This document shows, in pieces, positions 55,926-64,000 of a stretch of DNA of 64,000 bases. The DNA comes from Gracilaria gracilis (lineage: Eukaryota; Rhodophyta; Florideophyceae; Gracilariales; Gracilariaceae). Both the position numbers and the translations under genes were made by a program. The stretch is taken from contig JARGSG010000212.1 of NCBI GenBank assembly GCA_030374805.1, positions 1 through 64,000 on the forward strand. Direction: 5' to 3'. How positions within the stretch are numbered: the first letter of the stretch is position 1; each line of letters begins with the position of its first letter. The notes below the pieces were generated by a model, which worked only from the letters and a program-made list of their open reading frames with translations, did not search any database and was not told the DNA's origin.

Positions 55926-57070
55926 ATGGGTTGCATCTATCTTTTTTCGTCGAGTTCGTGTCGGTTGCGGGGGCTTCAGGTGGTTGCCGTCGCACTAACA
56001 ACCTTCCTAGCTGTTGCTTCAGCTTCTGCTTTGCATGGAAGTAAGTTGGCCTCTATCTGCGAGGGATCACCAAACGGACGCGATCTAACAACATTTCCTC
56101 TCAACGCGGGTGTCACAAAGCATCATCTACCCGAACTGCGCGAAGCCCCGTGAGCTCTGCCTCGGCATTGAAATTCATCTACGAAGCACGCAACGCGCGT
56201 AACGCACACGCGCTGTTCACGGCCATTCGCAACAAGAAGAACAAAAAGCCGAACAACAAGGTCGCCGTCACGAACAAGAACAAGAACAAAAAGAAACAAA
56301 CGAACAACCGCAACAAGAAGCCAAAATGGCAGAGGCAACAAGGAGGATGCCCGAAAGCGGATCAATGCAGTTTTGTGGACACCTTCAAGTTCTTGAAACA
56401 TTCCCGTTGGAAAGTGTCAGATGGATACGCTAACGGGGTTCCGTTTAATTGCTGGTGGTCCAAGACCGCGACCGCAATCGACGAGAACAACGGACAACTC
56501 AAACTGACAATTTCAAAGCAACATAACCATGGAAAGCCTTACAAAAGCGGGCAGCTCATGTCAAAGGACTGGTACGGATACGGATGTTACGAAGTTCGCA
56601 TGCGCCCTGTAGCACAACCTGGGGTGATCACGACGTTCTTCTCGTACACCGGACCATGGGATGCGGCGCCTGGTAAGAGCAAAGCGCACAACGAGGTTGA
56701 CATTGAGTTCGTGTGGAAGGAGGGAAAGCTTTCTTTGCAGGCGAATTACTTCAAAAACGGTCAGGGGGGTAACGAACATAAGATTCCGATAAACTTCAAT
56801 CCCGCAGAGTCGATGAATAACTACGGATTCAAGTGGACTAGCAATTCGATCACATGGTTTGTGAACGGAAAGAAGATGTACGAGACTTCAAAGAACATTC
56901 CAAAGGTTCATGAAGCACCGCACAAGATCATGATGAGCCTGTGGCCTGTGAGCTGGGAGGGGGCTCAATGGGGAGGTACTTTCGTTTACAAAGGCCATCG
57001 CACGGCGGCTTATGACGGCGTGCGGTTCACAAAAGGGCAGAATTGCAAGATCATGAACTGGTTCCCATGA
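55926..57070 (+). CDS. Secreted GH16 beta-glucanase (lichenase-like), two exons
   Basis: Exon 1 (55926-56040) encodes MGCIYLF and a hydrophobic signal segment (VVAVALTTFLAVASASA). An 80-nt intron (GTAAGT...CACAAAG, branch-like CTAAC) leads to exon 2 (56121-57070), giving 354 residues. Residues about 76-110 are a Lys/Asn/Gln-rich basic linker. The catalytic domain closely follows bacterial licheninases: SDGYANGVPFNCWW, YKSGQLMSKDWYGYGCYEVRM, FFSYTGP, then NEVDIEF with nucleophile E230, D232 and acid/base E234, and IMMSLWP. The acid/base motif is ExDxE without the extra residue of kappa-carrageenases, so mixed-linked or beta-1,3/1,4-glucan is the likelier substrate. It probably acts on the cell wall or on foreign glucans. 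Confidence 0.9.
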
Positions 57071-57430
57071 AAGGGTCACCCTGAAAGATAGGAGTGGTCT
57101 GCGTCTCGGTTCTGGTTGTGGCTTCTTTTTCTCTCTCCTGCAGGAGATGAATTGTGTATGTTACATGTCACCATTTTCCGACTCGAACGAGGAGACCGCA
57201 TATGGCACCACAAGTTTGAGCGCGACGTGTGACGCGATGCGCGGTTTGGGTCTAACTGGCGCATGAAGATTCTTCATTGAAGAAGGGCGGAGAAACTGTT
57301 GATAGCGAATGTAAACCTATTGTAAAGAGATTGCAGCTCTCAATGGCACCAGCGCCAGCTCTGCAACGTGATAGGCATTTTCTACGCGCGCCATGGCGAG
57401 CATCATCAAATCGGGCGTCAAATATCTCAA
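57071..57430. other. Intergenic spacer
   Basis: 360 bp between two plus-strand genes. No gene or clear signal. The ATG at 57393 opens a short overlapping frame that I do not support. Confidence 0.4.
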
Positions 57431-58774
57431 ATGGCGCCAGTCCCTGCGCCCCCATCCGAATCGCCACCTGCCATCACCTGCTCCCTCCCCAGGCCGCACG
57501 CTTCCATCGCCCTTCTCCGTCCGCTATCTGTCCTGTCACCTACTCTGGCTGGTCTGCTGCCCTCATTTGCGCCGCCTATCATGGGTTCCACTATGTCGCG
57601 CGTGCTCCCAGCCTTCCGTCTGTTCTCACCGTGCGCTACGGCGTGTCCGTCCGCTCCGTTGCCTGACAATCGGCGCAACACATTCACGTCGTCTCCGCAT
57701 AATGCTTTCTCCGCCGTGGAGCAAGCCGAAACCATTCTGCTTGAGCGTCTCACGCATGTCAACTACACCAAACGGAGAGTGGCGCTACCGTCGGGTCACA
57801 CGCTCAACATGCTGTCGGCCGGTGATGTCTCGAAGCCACCGCTCGTTCTGCTGCATGGCTGGGGTGCCGGGCTCGCGTTCTACGGCCGAAACATTGCAGG
57901 TTTAGCTCCATATTATCGCCTTCATCTTCTAGACTGGCCGGGCTTCGGCGCCAGTTCACGCCCGTATCATTCGACTTCGCTGTCGGTCGATCATGCCGAA
58001 GCCTACTTTTTGGACGCTTTCGATGCGTGGGTGCAGTATATGCGCAAACAAGAACCTGAATTCCAACGTTTCCATATCGTCGCCCATTCAATGGGCGCGT
58101 ACCTTGCCGCTGTTTACGCGTTACGAAGCCCGCAAAACGTCTTGACGCTCACGCTTGCCAGCCCGGTCGGTCTCCCAGCTGCTCCACCAGAAAAGATCCC
58201 TAGAGGGCCATTATTACGCCGTGCCATATTTTGGATAGTCTTCCGCATGTGGGACTGGGGTTTTACGCCCCAGTACTTCATCCGTCAGGCGGGTACAAGT
58301 CTCGGTCGCAAGTTGGCGCGACGTTTCATAGAACCAAGATTCAGTTTTCAGTCCAATGGAACCAAAGATGCTTTCATCGAGTATTTCTATCAGATATCAG
58401 TTGCAGATGCTGCTGGAGAGCATTCGCTCTGTACTATCTTAGAGAGCGGTGCGTATGCCAAGAAACCGCTGGTGGAACGAATGGTCAGTCTGCGAACCCC
58501 TACATCGTTTCTTTACGGTGATGGCGATTGGATGAACTCTCAATATGCTCAAAAGGTTTGTGAGCGAATGAAAGCCCCGGCCTCGGTACACATTGTCAAG
58601 GGGGCCGGTCATCATGTATATTATGATAACGTGCAGGCGTTTACAAAACTCATTTTGGAAAGCTGTGGACGCATCGCGACCGAGGAGTCATCGCAAGCGT
58701 CATTGTTTGTCCCCGATTTTGACAAACAACCTAGCACTAAGGTAGTTCAACCCACTCAACACCAAACACCCTGA
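57431..58774 (+). CDS. Alpha/beta hydrolase of the ABHD4/ABHD5 (CGI-58) group
   Basis: 447 residues from the ATG at 57431 (ATGs at 57581 and 57593 are possible). The fold is clear: oxyanion-hole motif LLHGWGAG, DWPGFGAS, nucleophile elbow AHSMGAYLA with Ser220, an acid in YGDGDW, and the catalytic His in GHHVYYDN, which also forms the HxxxxD motif linked to lysophosphatidate acyltransferase activity. Family members are phospholipases or cardiolipin deacylases of mitochondria or lipid droplets. Animal CGI-58 has lost the Ser, but this protein keeps it, so hydrolase activity is expected. The Ser/Pro/Ala/Arg-rich first 100 residues look like a mitochondrial or plastid targeting extension. No introns. 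Confidence 0.88.
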   Translation: MAPVPAPPSESPPAITCSLPRPHASIALLRPLSVLSPTLAGLLPSFAPPIMGSTMSRVLPAFRLFSPCATACPSAPLPDNRRNTFTSSPHNAFSAVEQAETILLERLTHVNYTKRRVALPSGHTLNMLSAGDVSKPPLVLLHGWGAGLAFYGRNIAGLAPYYRLHLLDWPGFGASSRPYHSTSLSVDHAEAYFLDAFDAWVQYMRKQEPEFQRFHIVAHSMGAYLAAVYALRSPQNVLTLTLASPVGLPAAPPEKIPRGPLLRRAIFWIVFRMWDWGFTPQYFIRQAGTSLGRKLARRFIEPRFSFQSNGTKDAFIEYFYQISVADAAGEHSLCTILESGAYAKKPLVERMVSLRTPTSFLYGDGDWMNSQYAQKVCERMKAPASVHIVKGAGHHVYYDNVQAFTKLILESCGRIATEESSQASLFVPDFDKQPSTKVVQPTQHQTP

Positions 58775-59645
58775 GTTTTCCCCAAGCACCTTAGCACCTT
58801 GTTTAAAACAAACTGTTTTCTGCTTGGTGCTAACGTTATTCCTATCCGCCAATTTAAGCAAAGGCTCGTTTGCAAATGATTCGTTGATGGGAAATTCAGC
58901 ACTTGGGTATCGAACACACACCTGTACAGTATTTGGAGACCACTTACAACTAATATCGCTTGGCGAGCAACAGCTCCAGGGCTAAAACGGCGCCAGCGCC
59001 ATAGTCAACGTCAACATATAGTATCGAGCACTCTCGTGTTGCTCTGTGTCGATCTTTATGTTTTGGAAACAGTAGGAGCTCTGCTGCACCGTAGGGCACT
59101 GCCCTACGGCACTGCCCTACGCGTTCAGTGAGTCCCATTAGGACGACACTGCTCCTAGGGTGGGAGAGGTAGGTAAACGAGAGAGACCGGATCGTAATGG
59201 CCCAGGCAGCAATTGAACGCACTCATGTGTGCGTATGAACGAGGGAGCGGTCGCCAGCGTCGCGTTTGAGAATCGAACACCCCGCTGAGTTCCGATTTCG
59301 ATAAAGTCTCTTCTTCGTTCCTTTCAACAGAGAGAGCCTTTATCGCATTTGCTTTCGAACGTAGTTGCCCGATACTGAATCCGCACAAACAAGCAAGGTA
59401 GCCAGCGAGCCCCTCTCATGCACTGACATGAGCAAGCTCGTCTCTGTCCTTTGATGTTTTCCTCAACCACACATCGACAAAAACCTGTAGAATCGAACAA
59501 GCAGAATCCGGAACCCAATGAAGGGTGGACCGAAATCTCAGAAATCATGGTGAAGGTATATGACAAAGGGAACCGATACTAAAGAGCTTCGTATATCGCA
59601 AGAAGCTTTTATCTCAGAGCTATTTCAGCAACTACACTATCAACT
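58775..59645. other. No gene seen; short tandem repeat
   Basis: 870 bp between the 3' ends of the hydrolase and the EndoU gene. The only structure is a 13-bp direct repeat, GCACTGCCCTACG, at 59096-59121. Confidence 0.5.
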
Positions 59646-60647
59646 CTATCCCAATGGTGGGAACTCTTCTGAATCCTGCAGAACTGCGGCGTCAATCTGC
59701 TCAAGCTGATCGCCCTCCTGTTGGTGCTCCGCATATTGCTCCTCATTCCTTCTCTTTGCTTCATTTTGACTATCCTCTAAGGTCTCTGTATCGACCCCTT
59801 TCAAGCAGGGAAATGCAGTGCACATGTTAGAGCGATGAGAATAGAGCCTTAATTCAACAAAGTAAGGCCCAAGCTGAAATTCTTGTTCAACATCTTCGGT
59901 GACTCCCAGAGTGAACCAAAGCAAAGAAAACAAGGCAATCTCAAATTCCGGAGAAGTGCCAACAAACATAGAAGAAGTATTCTTGAGACAACCAAACCAC
60001 TTGAAGCGAATCATCAAAGCCTGCTGGTTCGACAACGGTGCGCCACAAAGATCTCCCTCGAAGTCGACATATCCCATGTAATCGAAGTTTCCACGTTGCT
60101 CTTCAATGTACACTTGAATGTAGTTGTGGAGACCTTTGACATCATCGCCACTGATCTCACCACAGAACACGTGCTCAAACGCGGAAGAATCCCTGTAGCG
60201 GCCCCTACCATACATGCCAAACCACAAATCACTTAGAACTTGTTTGAACTCGTCCATAGAGGAGGCGGCTTTGTATCCGTTCTCTCGTAGCCACTCATAT
60301 ACAAACGTAATGCAATCAGTGTCACAGATGCATTCCAAGAATCGCTCCTCTTCCTCCTTCTCCTCCTCTGAAACACGTTCCGGGACACCCTGATTCACTG
60401 TGTAGTTATCTAGCAATCGCTTGAAGAGGCTGTAAGACTCTATTTGCCAGACATCGTCCGAGAAGTATTCGAATAGCGGGACACGCGCAGCATCCTCAGA
60501 ACGGTGCTCGGTTTCGCCCTGCAAGCAGATGGTATAATGTTTGCCGGGAACCAACCTATTGGTGTCAAGTTCCCACAAGCACGAGATGGCCTCTGATAAA
60601 GATTGCGACGATCTTACCAGCGCGTCCGCAACGGCATAGCGAGTCAT
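59646..60647 (-). CDS. EndoU (XendoU) poly(U)-specific endoribonuclease
   Basis: 333 residues from the first ATG in the frame (60647). The frame is open to 60803 without an ATG, so an upstream exon is possible. EndoU enzymes cut RNA at uridines and leave 2',3'-cyclic phosphates. The catalytic signature is complete: SSAFEHVFCGE (E158, H159), GLHNYIQVYIEEQRG (H174) and CLKNTSSMFVGTSPEFE (K222), nearly the spacing of XendoU (161, 162, 178, 224). The upstream part holds the usual WELDTNRL motif and an acidic insert (SEEEKEEEE). There is no signal peptide. The C-terminal tail is Glu/Gln-rich. No introns within the model. Confidence 0.9.
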   Translation of the reverse strand: MTRYAVADALVRSSQSLSEAISCLWELDTNRLVPGKHYTICLQGETEHRSEDAARVPLFEYFSDDVWQIESYSLFKRLLDNYTVNQGVPERVSEEEKEEEERFLECICDTDCITFVYEWLRENGYKAASSMDEFKQVLSDLWFGMYGRGRYRDSSAFEHVFCGEISGDDVKGLHNYIQVYIEEQRGNFDYMGYVDFEGDLCGAPLSNQQALMIRFKWFGCLKNTSSMFVGTSPEFEIALFSLLWFTLGVTEDVEQEFQLGPYFVELRLYSHRSNMCTAFPCLKGVDTETLEDSQNEAKRRNEEQYAEHQQEGDQLEQIDAAVLQDSEEFPPLG

Positions 60648-61439
60648 ATCGGTTTCAATGAAGTTATGTCCGGGAGTAAGAGTTACCTTCGTCGTACGAC
60701 AACGCGTGAACTGTCCTCGATCGTTGTTATCGAGCCGCAAGGGTAAACGCTTGTCGGAGTTGCTGCCGTGACAAACAGAATACTGTGCCGCTGTCCTCGC
60801 CAAAAGCCCACTGTTCAGATTCTGCGAAGGGCAGCGTTTTTTTTTCTCGTACGCGTACCCTTGTAGCTTACCCGTTCAAAGTGAACGAGCACCAGTAAAA
60901 GTTACTCTGTACCGCAGTGGTAGCGTTTACCAAGGGAACGTTAGCCTTCTTGCTGGAAGGTTACTGCTATACGTGTACCTTTCAAGTCGCGTCACCTTGA
61001 GCTCGAGACAGTGCTCTTCTACAATGGCTCCGTATGAGACTGGGGAACTACAGCTACGGTTCTACTCCTGCACACTGAACGTTCCCATAGCACAAGTTCC
61101 GCAGGTAACTATGAGTATAGCATTGGAATGCGAAAGAAGCTGAGCTCAAAAAGAAAACTGGTTGAAAACAATCACGACGGTGAGTACGTGTTTCGAGCGT
61201 GATTTTCAATCTTTTCTTTCGCAAACAAATCAACCACATTCTTGTGCACCAAAGCACGAGCAACGCGGTAACAGGAAAGAGTTGACTATCGTACTGATTC
61301 CACACAGGCGCATGTCTGTGGAAAGGAGACAAAGGCAAGAGAAGAAACGCCATGGAAACGTTGTAGTTGAAACTTATATTGTTTTTTATATGATTTCGTT
61401 TCAGTTTGTTTGAGATTGCAGAATTCGAAGGTTAGAATC
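60648..61439. other. Region between EndoU and the microexon gene
   Basis: It holds the open but ATG-less extension of EndoU and, on the minus strand, possible 3' sequence of the microexon transcript, with a frame at 61054-61353 (MAFLLLPLSPF) that I cannot support. No known feature. Confidence 0.35.
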
Positions 61440-62296
61440 AGTAGACAGCGTTGTTTCACACGACTAATGTACAATATTCATACTCTGTACATATGTATAT
61501 GACAGTTGAGGGTTTGAACAGTTAGAGGGTCAGCAATAGTATACAGTTATATGTTACACAAGACTAGTGTACAATACTCACACTCTGTACATATGGTACC
61601 ATAGCGCAACCAAATCTGCAAGGAATCAAAAGTCATAACGAACGCTGGACAGGTTAGAAACATGTAGTATCGCAATCATTTCTAGGAGAGACATAGCAAA
61701 GTATACTTACAAGTTAAGCAGGTGTGGCAACCAAATCTGTTACGAGCACAAAACCCATACAAAACCAGAGGTAGAGAACGAAAGATACGCTCGGTTAGAT
61801 ACACGACCAAAATAACACTGCAGTGACAAGGAGGTGTTAGTGAACACTTACAAGTTAAGCAAATAATTCAGCCAACAAATCTAAAGAAAACGACCGGAAT
61901 TGAGAGGAAAATGAGAAGAGTCAGTAAAGGCACAATGTGTGAAGAAGAGACGGAGGGAATGAGCCATGACAGTACTGACATACAAATTAAGCAGGAGAGG
62001 TTTGGGCATGCAAATCTATCATTCAGAAAACAAAAAGAATGAGAAAGAGGGGAGTTAGAACGTCCAGAATGCTAAAAACCGAGACAGAGGACAAACAAGA
62101 AAAGGACGATAAGATGAGATGGAAGACGTACAAATTAAGCGTGCAGAGTTTGGACCATCAAATCTGTCAGAACACATTCCAATTCACATGGAGTAACGAT
62201 GGTTAGGAACATGAAGTTAGGAGCGCCTAGGAGTTCATGATGAAGGTGGACGTACAAGAATAAGCATCAGGTGACCGGTGAGAGAGACGAGAAGGG
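61440..62296 (-). other. Spliced transcript with a ladder of microexons (predicted)
   Basis: On the minus strand five small exons start with ATTTG after an AG and end just before GT: 62163-62132 (32 nt), 62015-61984 (32), 61880-61852 (29), 61736-61711 (26) and 61615-61582 (34). The first exon ends at 62256, and a last exon starts at 61484. Introns are 92, 116, 103, 115, 95 and 97 nt. Donors are GTACGT, GTACGT, GTATGT, GTAAGT, GTAAGT and GTGAGT, and CTAAC/CTGAC branch-like words are visible in most introns. Four of the five ladder exons end in GCTTAA plus CTT or TTT, and the first exon ends in GCTTATTCTT, so they are duplicates of one another; the introns are not similar. Four of the five lengths leave remainder 2 on division by 3, so serial splicing does not keep a frame. 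It may be noncoding RNA or alternative tail exons. Confidence 0.5.
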
Positions 62297-62321
62297 CATG
62301 GAGTTGATGGGCTGAGGTGCG

Positions 62322-62329
62322 CTTTTATA
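62322..62329 (-). promoter_or_regulatory. TATA box of the microexon transcript
   Basis: TATAAAAG on the minus strand, placed 25-30 bases before the inferred first exon and about 65 bases before its splice donor at 62255. Confidence 0.5.
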
Positions 62330-62872
62330 GCAATTCGAAGCGATGCTGACACGCCTCGAAAGAAGCACTGCTCCTCTCCTTCTGCATGTCGCTTCCTCTC
62401 CCGCGGACGTGTCAACCTCTGCATTTGGAATCGTACAGTATTGCGTGCTTGCATTTAGGCCCTCCCCGTGGTTTGTTGTTGCCGCAATTGGTAACTTTAC
62501 GTCTGGAAACAGATCACAAGCAATGGCAATGATCTGAAAGTGATTGCAAGATACTCAGCAGGAAGGTACAGTATCATACTGGCAAGTTAAATGTAACGTT
62601 AACTATAGGAAGGAGCGCGGCGCGATTGGTTCGGTTCCAAACATGATCACTCGAGTGCTGGAATCGGCGCGTGCCGCGCCGATTCCCAGTAACCTTTACC
62701 CTTACTCCACCAACAAAGCCCCCATTTCTTGCGTAGCGTTGACGAAGTCAGTTTTATTTGTGGAACGCTATCTTCACAAACTAAGCACAAACCCAATGGC
62801 CTCTCCGCTCGAGGCATCCCCGGCGCGCAAAGAGCACAAATGAAGAGCTCAGAGCACAGCGTCGTACTTCGG
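62330..62872. other. Intergenic region with a palindrome
   Basis: 540 bp upstream of the microexon promoter and downstream of the coiled-coil gene. It contains CACTCGAGTG (62649-62658), a CCAAT word on the minus strand near 62628, and the large palindrome at 62660-62686. No gene is supported. Confidence 0.45.
62660..62686. repeat. 12-bp perfect inverted repeat
   Basis: GGAATCGGCGCG (62660-62671), the spacer TGC, then CGCGCCGATTCC (62675-62686). It is GC-rich and directly neighbours CACTCGAGTG. It could be a protein-binding palindrome or a stem-loop near the 3' end of the coiled-coil gene. Confidence 0.75.
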
Positions 62873-64000
62873 CTACGACGAGTTGTTCTTTTTCGACTTG
62901 TGGCTCTTACTTCTGCCGAACAACCATCTTCGCATATGCCATCCATTCCTTTTCGATTCTCGCGACGCTCTTGAGGATCGCGTGCAACTGTTCCTCCTCT
63001 CCCGCCGACGCACAAGTAATTCAGCCACCGCATTCTTCTTTGATCTCATGTTGAGATCGTGCTCAAGCTCCATCTCACATTTGAGCCTCAAGATCACGCC
63101 CAGTAGCCTTTCGTTCTCTATTTGCATCTGCGTCGTGCATTGTTTCTGTTCCATCAGTTCCATTCTCAACCTCTCTTCCTCTTTCACCGTGCACTTTCGC
63201 TTCCAACTACGTCGCATCGAAATCGGTTCTGTGGGCGAGTCGGCGTTTGTCGCACTTCTTCGGGATGAAGGCGGTGCACACCCACCCGGGGGACAGGGCT
63301 GAAGCGCGCAAAGCTGTTCTTCGAACTGTTTCTTCTCGCTGTTACACGTGCTCAACTCACGTTGGAGAGAAGCAGTGAGAGCGGTCAATTGCGCCACTCT
63401 GCGCGACAACGCCAGCACTTGCTCCTCATAAACGGTCTCTTCCGGGTGCGACGAAGATGGCTCCTGCCCACATGCTTCGCTCGTAACCACCGAACGCCCA
63501 AAGTGTCCAACTTGGTCTTCACGAGACTCTTCTGACGAAGTGGAAGCCTCGCTGCTCGTTCGCAAACAGAAGTTGATGTGCGAGGAGTCTGAGCTCTCCG
63601 TAGACGACTTGAAGGTGAAGTCAAGTTTGTCTTCACTGTCCTGCGACGAGTCTGACAGACTGGAAGGCTCTTCCACAAATCGGGTCGCGGCGTTAAGCAT
63701 GTCATCCACAATGCGTATCTGCGACTTGGACACTGAGAGTCGCTTGTTACGTCGCGGATCGGGCTGCACGAGGCGAGGCGCATCCAGTGGTTTGATCCCC
63801 CTCTTCTGCAGCGGCGAAATCTTTCCAACGCGCGCCTTCGGTCCCGGTCGCATGTTTAGAAGCTCCCATTGGGTGTAGAGCAGTTCTATGTCTTTCATGC
63901 GCACGGTGGTGTGCTCGTCCTCGTACACAATCTCACGACGGGCATCGGGGTCGCCTGATTCGTCGGGCCCGTTGATAGACCAGCAGCGAAGCTTGAAGGG
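62873..64000 (-). CDS. Coiled-coil protein, N-terminus beyond the window
   Basis: Open from the right edge for 375 codons to 62873. After FKLRCWSINGPDE it has a conserved-looking stretch (VRMKDIELLYTQWELLNMRPGP), a Ser/Asp/Glu-rich acidic region (about 110-185 of the visible part), then two heptad-rich segments (EEQVLALSRRVAQLTALTASLQREL and RLRMELMEQKQCTTQMQIENERL), and a basic tail (SKSHKSKKNNSS). There is no recognised family. The acid-plus-coil layout and the basic end would suit a structural or nuclear protein, but that is a guess. Not similar in sequence to the coiled-coil genes of the tandem array. Confidence 0.65.
   Translation of the reverse strand, partial: PFKLRCWSINGPDESGDPDARREIVYEDEHTTVRMKDIELLYTQWELLNMRPGPKARVGKISPLQKRGIKPLDAPRLVQPDPRRNKRLSVSKSQIRIVDDMLNAATRFVEEPSSLSDSSQDSEDKLDFTFKSSTESSDSSHINFCLRTSSEASTSSEESREDQVGHFGRSVVTSEACGQEPSSSHPEETVYEEQVLALSRRVAQLTALTASLQRELSTCNSEKKQFEEQLCALQPCPPGGCAPPSSRRSATNADSPTEPISMRRSWKRKCTVKEEERLRMELMEQKQCTTQMQIENERLLGVILRLKCEMELEHDLNMRSKKNAVAELLVRRRERRNSCTRSSRASRESKRNGWHMRRWLFGRSKSHKSKKNNSS

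Noticed and set aside
61485..62255. Ladder read as a spliced-leader RNA gene array
   Set aside because: A spliced leader would be the same in every unit, whereas the exon middles differ; acceptors also precede each exon, which leader genes do not have.
61485..62255. Ladder read as a CRISPR-like array
   Set aside because: Repeat words are short and split into two conserved ends around a variable middle with splice signals; the genome is eukaryotic and there are no cas genes.

Overview
This is nuclear DNA of a eukaryote. The genes are spread over both strands and are mostly intronless, or carry one to three introns of about 80-120 nt with GT...AG ends and CTAAC-type branch sites. The recognisable host genes are UTP14, argininosuccinate lyase, an ERV41/thioredoxin fusion of the plant PDIL5 type, a plant-type ATP phosphofructokinase, a lichenase-like GH16 enzyme, an ABHD4/5-type hydrolase and an EndoU ribonuclease. 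Together with the heavy load of decayed LTR retrotransposons, this set fits a multicellular red alga best. That assignment is inference; no rRNA or organellar marker is present to settle it.

Positions 1-25,905 are a graveyard of mobile DNA. From left to right it holds a gypsy-type chromodomain ORF end (plus) facing unidentified minus-strand LTR-element ORFs; two related LTRs (3211-4062 and 5440-6210) with broken gag genes on the minus strand; a copia RNase H stub; an AT-rich 2.6-kb island with hairpins; and a pogo/Tigger-like transposase pseudogene. A complete but dead Ty3/gypsy element (11494-17726, target duplication GAATC) follows, sitting inside a dispersed repeat called W here and itself carrying an 853-bp solo LTR (target duplication GCTTG). 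A dead Ty1/copia element (19355-25905) ends the block.

Positions 25,915-44,646 are a tandem array with a period of about 8.23 kb: two full units plus a partial third. Each unit joins the 3' part of the UTP14 gene (X) to about 6 kb of other sequence (Y) carrying three related coiled-coil gene pieces, a 361-residue unknown protein and a copy of W. The partial third unit runs into the only full-length UTP14 gene (43382-46414, minus). Copies 1 and 2 are therefore truncated UTP14 genes; copy 1 is still open and has gained a chimeric N-terminus, and copy 2 is frameshifted.

Positions 46,415-64,000 are ordinary gene space: argininosuccinate lyase (plus), convergent with the ERV41/thioredoxin gene (minus), which shares a GC-rich divergent promoter with phosphofructokinase (plus, four exons). 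Then come about 3 kb without a convincing gene, the GH16 enzyme (two exons, secreted), the alpha/beta hydrolase, the EndoU ribonuclease (minus), a striking minus-strand series of tiny exons (26-34 nt) separated by introns of 92-116 nt, and a coiled-coil gene that runs off the right edge.

The most novel-looking signal is the microexon ladder at 61485-62296. Next come the chromodomain ORF that faces the other ORFs of its element, and the UTP14-based tandem array.
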